A model generated the notes under the pieces. That model searched no databases. It worked only from the letters and a program-made list of their open reading frames with translations, and was not told the DNA's origin. 64,000 nt of DNA from Lithospermum erythrorhizon (lineage: Eukaryota; Streptophyta; Magnoliopsida; Boraginales; Boraginaceae). The stretch lies in the NCBI GenBank assembly GCA_019722365.1, contig JADFUC010000925.1, positions 124,001 to 188,000 of the forward strand, in the 5' to 3' direction. Below, in pieces: positions 63,001 to 64,000 of this stretch (position 1 is its first letter; each line of letters begins with the position of its first letter). The position numbers were made by a program, and so were the translations under genes.

Positions 63001-64000
63001 TATATAGTTTATATATTTGTTATGATGTCGTAATTATGTGAATACTTATTACATTCTAACTTTTAGTGGAGTGAAGATGGTCAACCAATTGCTGGCTGGA
63101 GTTCACATAGCATCAACAGCAGAGGCAATGGCGTTTGGTGCTCGGTTAGGTTTGAACACAAGAGTGTTGTTTGATGTCATAACAAATAGCGGGGGGACAT
63201 CTTGGTAGTTTATTCGAGACTGGAAACTGCCGAGTTCTCTATTTGTTGTTATTTTTGAATAATTATATCATGGTGTTCGGATTAATACGAGTACTTGCCT
63301 TTTCTAGTGCTATGATTATGCAATCACTCCCATCTTATGTTTCTTGACTTGAATGTTTCACAGGATGTTTGAGAATCGTACCCCTCATATGCTAGAGAAT
63401 GATTATACGCCATTATCTGCACTTGATATCTTCGTGAAAGATCTGGTCAGGCTAATATAGAACATTACATTTTAGAAGTTGCATTTGGAACTATCCAGAT
63501 TTATGTTAAGTATCATGATTTTATTTCAGGGAATTGTTTCCCGTGAAGCTTCAGCGCGAAGGGTTCCACTTCACCTTTCAAATGCTGCCCACCAATTGTT
63601 CTTGTCAGGTTTAATATGCACTTAATCTATAGTTCAACTAGGACCTGTTTGATTATGATATATCCTTAAAACCCTTATTTACTTTCGCATTATTTTTTAT
63701 TGTTGATGACGTGCTTCTTGATAACCAACATAACTTATTGATGATGTGCTTCTTTCACGTCTTTTTCTTTTTCCCTTCCATTTTTTATTTCCCCCTCTTA
63801 ACATTGATTTTCAAGTTTTTTCTGTTAGAAAATGTGTTCCTGTTGTCAGTTGATTTTACACTTTTCGGTTCCAGTTTTGCTCACAAATTTTACCTCTTGA
63901 TGAAACTTGAAACTGTTCTTTTCTTGAAACTGAAGAATTGATATACATTACAATTTAGGTTCTGCTGCTGGATGGGGTCGACTAGATGATGCCGGAGTAG
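60013..64000 (+). CDS. Second 3-hydroxyisobutyrate-dehydrogenase-like domain of a dehydrogenase/class II aldolase fusion, partial
   Basis: Thirteen clean exons: 60013-60091, 60285-60331, 60420-60614, 61378-61453, 61617-61697, 61785-61865, 62475-62551, 62683-62737, 62831-62879, 63067-63204, 63364-63445, 63530-63608, 63959-64000 and onward. All use GT-AG and chain in phase. The first two encode the end of domain 1 (FPLPLLTVAAQQLIA). The rest encode a whole beta-hydroxyacid dehydrogenase domain: NAD-binding GFIGLGAMGFGM (60535-60570), substrate loop DAPVSGG, catalytic-Lys block GSGVKMVNQLL, and the C-terminal helical part to SAAGWGRLDDAGV. The order matches the Arabidopsis At1g18270-type protein, in which a kinase-like DUF1537 region and a class II aldolase follow; those would lie beyond the window. 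The substrate in plants is not settled. No start codon with an intact domain 1 was found, so the whole locus may be a pseudogene or may use an unrecognised start. Confidence 0.85.
62157..62262 (+). mobile_element. Au-like SINE, 3' half
   Basis: The order is GGAAACGGCCTCTCCGTTAT, GGTAAGGTTGCGTAC, CTGACCCACCTTACCCCGCTTAG, CGGGAGCC, then ACATGTTGTATG. This is the diagnostic body of plant Au SINEs and the best preserved of the three copies. It lies in the intron between exons 61785-61865 and 62475-62551 of the dehydrogenase gene, in the sense direction. Confidence 0.85.

Overview
The window is nuclear DNA from a flowering plant, almost certainly a eudicot. It is AT-rich, its genes are split by many GT-AG introns, and it carries plant-type repeats (Au-like SINEs, Stowaway MITEs, Copia and hAT remnants). 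The proteins belong to plant families. An asterid, perhaps in Lamiales, is a guess from overall resemblance and not a result.

Layout. (1) 0.2-0.75 kb: AT-rich minisatellite, then a 20-exon STE20/FRAY-type Ser/Thr kinase on + (778-8487, 644 aa). (2) A class I 4-coumarate:CoA ligase gene lies convergent on - (8877-15549, 5 exons). It has a 94-residue Asn-Gly-Val-rich C-terminal tail, a GG in place of GT at the donor of intron 1, and a 1.2-kb foldback element in intron 2. MYB-type AC elements lie upstream. (3) 16-22 kb: intergenic DNA with MITEs, a GC-rich minisatellite and a decayed LTR-like block. (4) A Nod19-family secreted/membrane gene on - (23325-25581, 4 exons, 455 aa), with two unrecognised exon-like ORFs just downstream of it. 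(5) 26-57 kb: repeat-dominated. It holds a 1-kb AACTAATC-rich block, two decayed Copia elements on - (about 38.7-41 kb and 42.1-45 kb), and a decayed hAT transposase on + (about 51.5-53 kb) flanked by simple-sequence arrays. (6) 57.2-64 kb on +: the 5' part of a gene of the plant family that fuses tandem 3-hydroxyisobutyrate-dehydrogenase-like domains to a class II aldolase. The gene runs off the window. Its second dehydrogenase domain is intact, but its first is broken by stops, frameshifts and lost splice sites.

The host genes do not form a pathway cluster. Phenylpropanoid activation (4CL), kinase signalling, a stress-related Nod19 protein and the dehydrogenase/aldolase fusion are ordinary unlinked plant functions. 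The points most worth checking are the 4CL tail, the broken 4CL donor site and the one-sided decay of the dehydrogenase fusion. I saw no CRISPR, operon, rRNA or intact tRNA gene.
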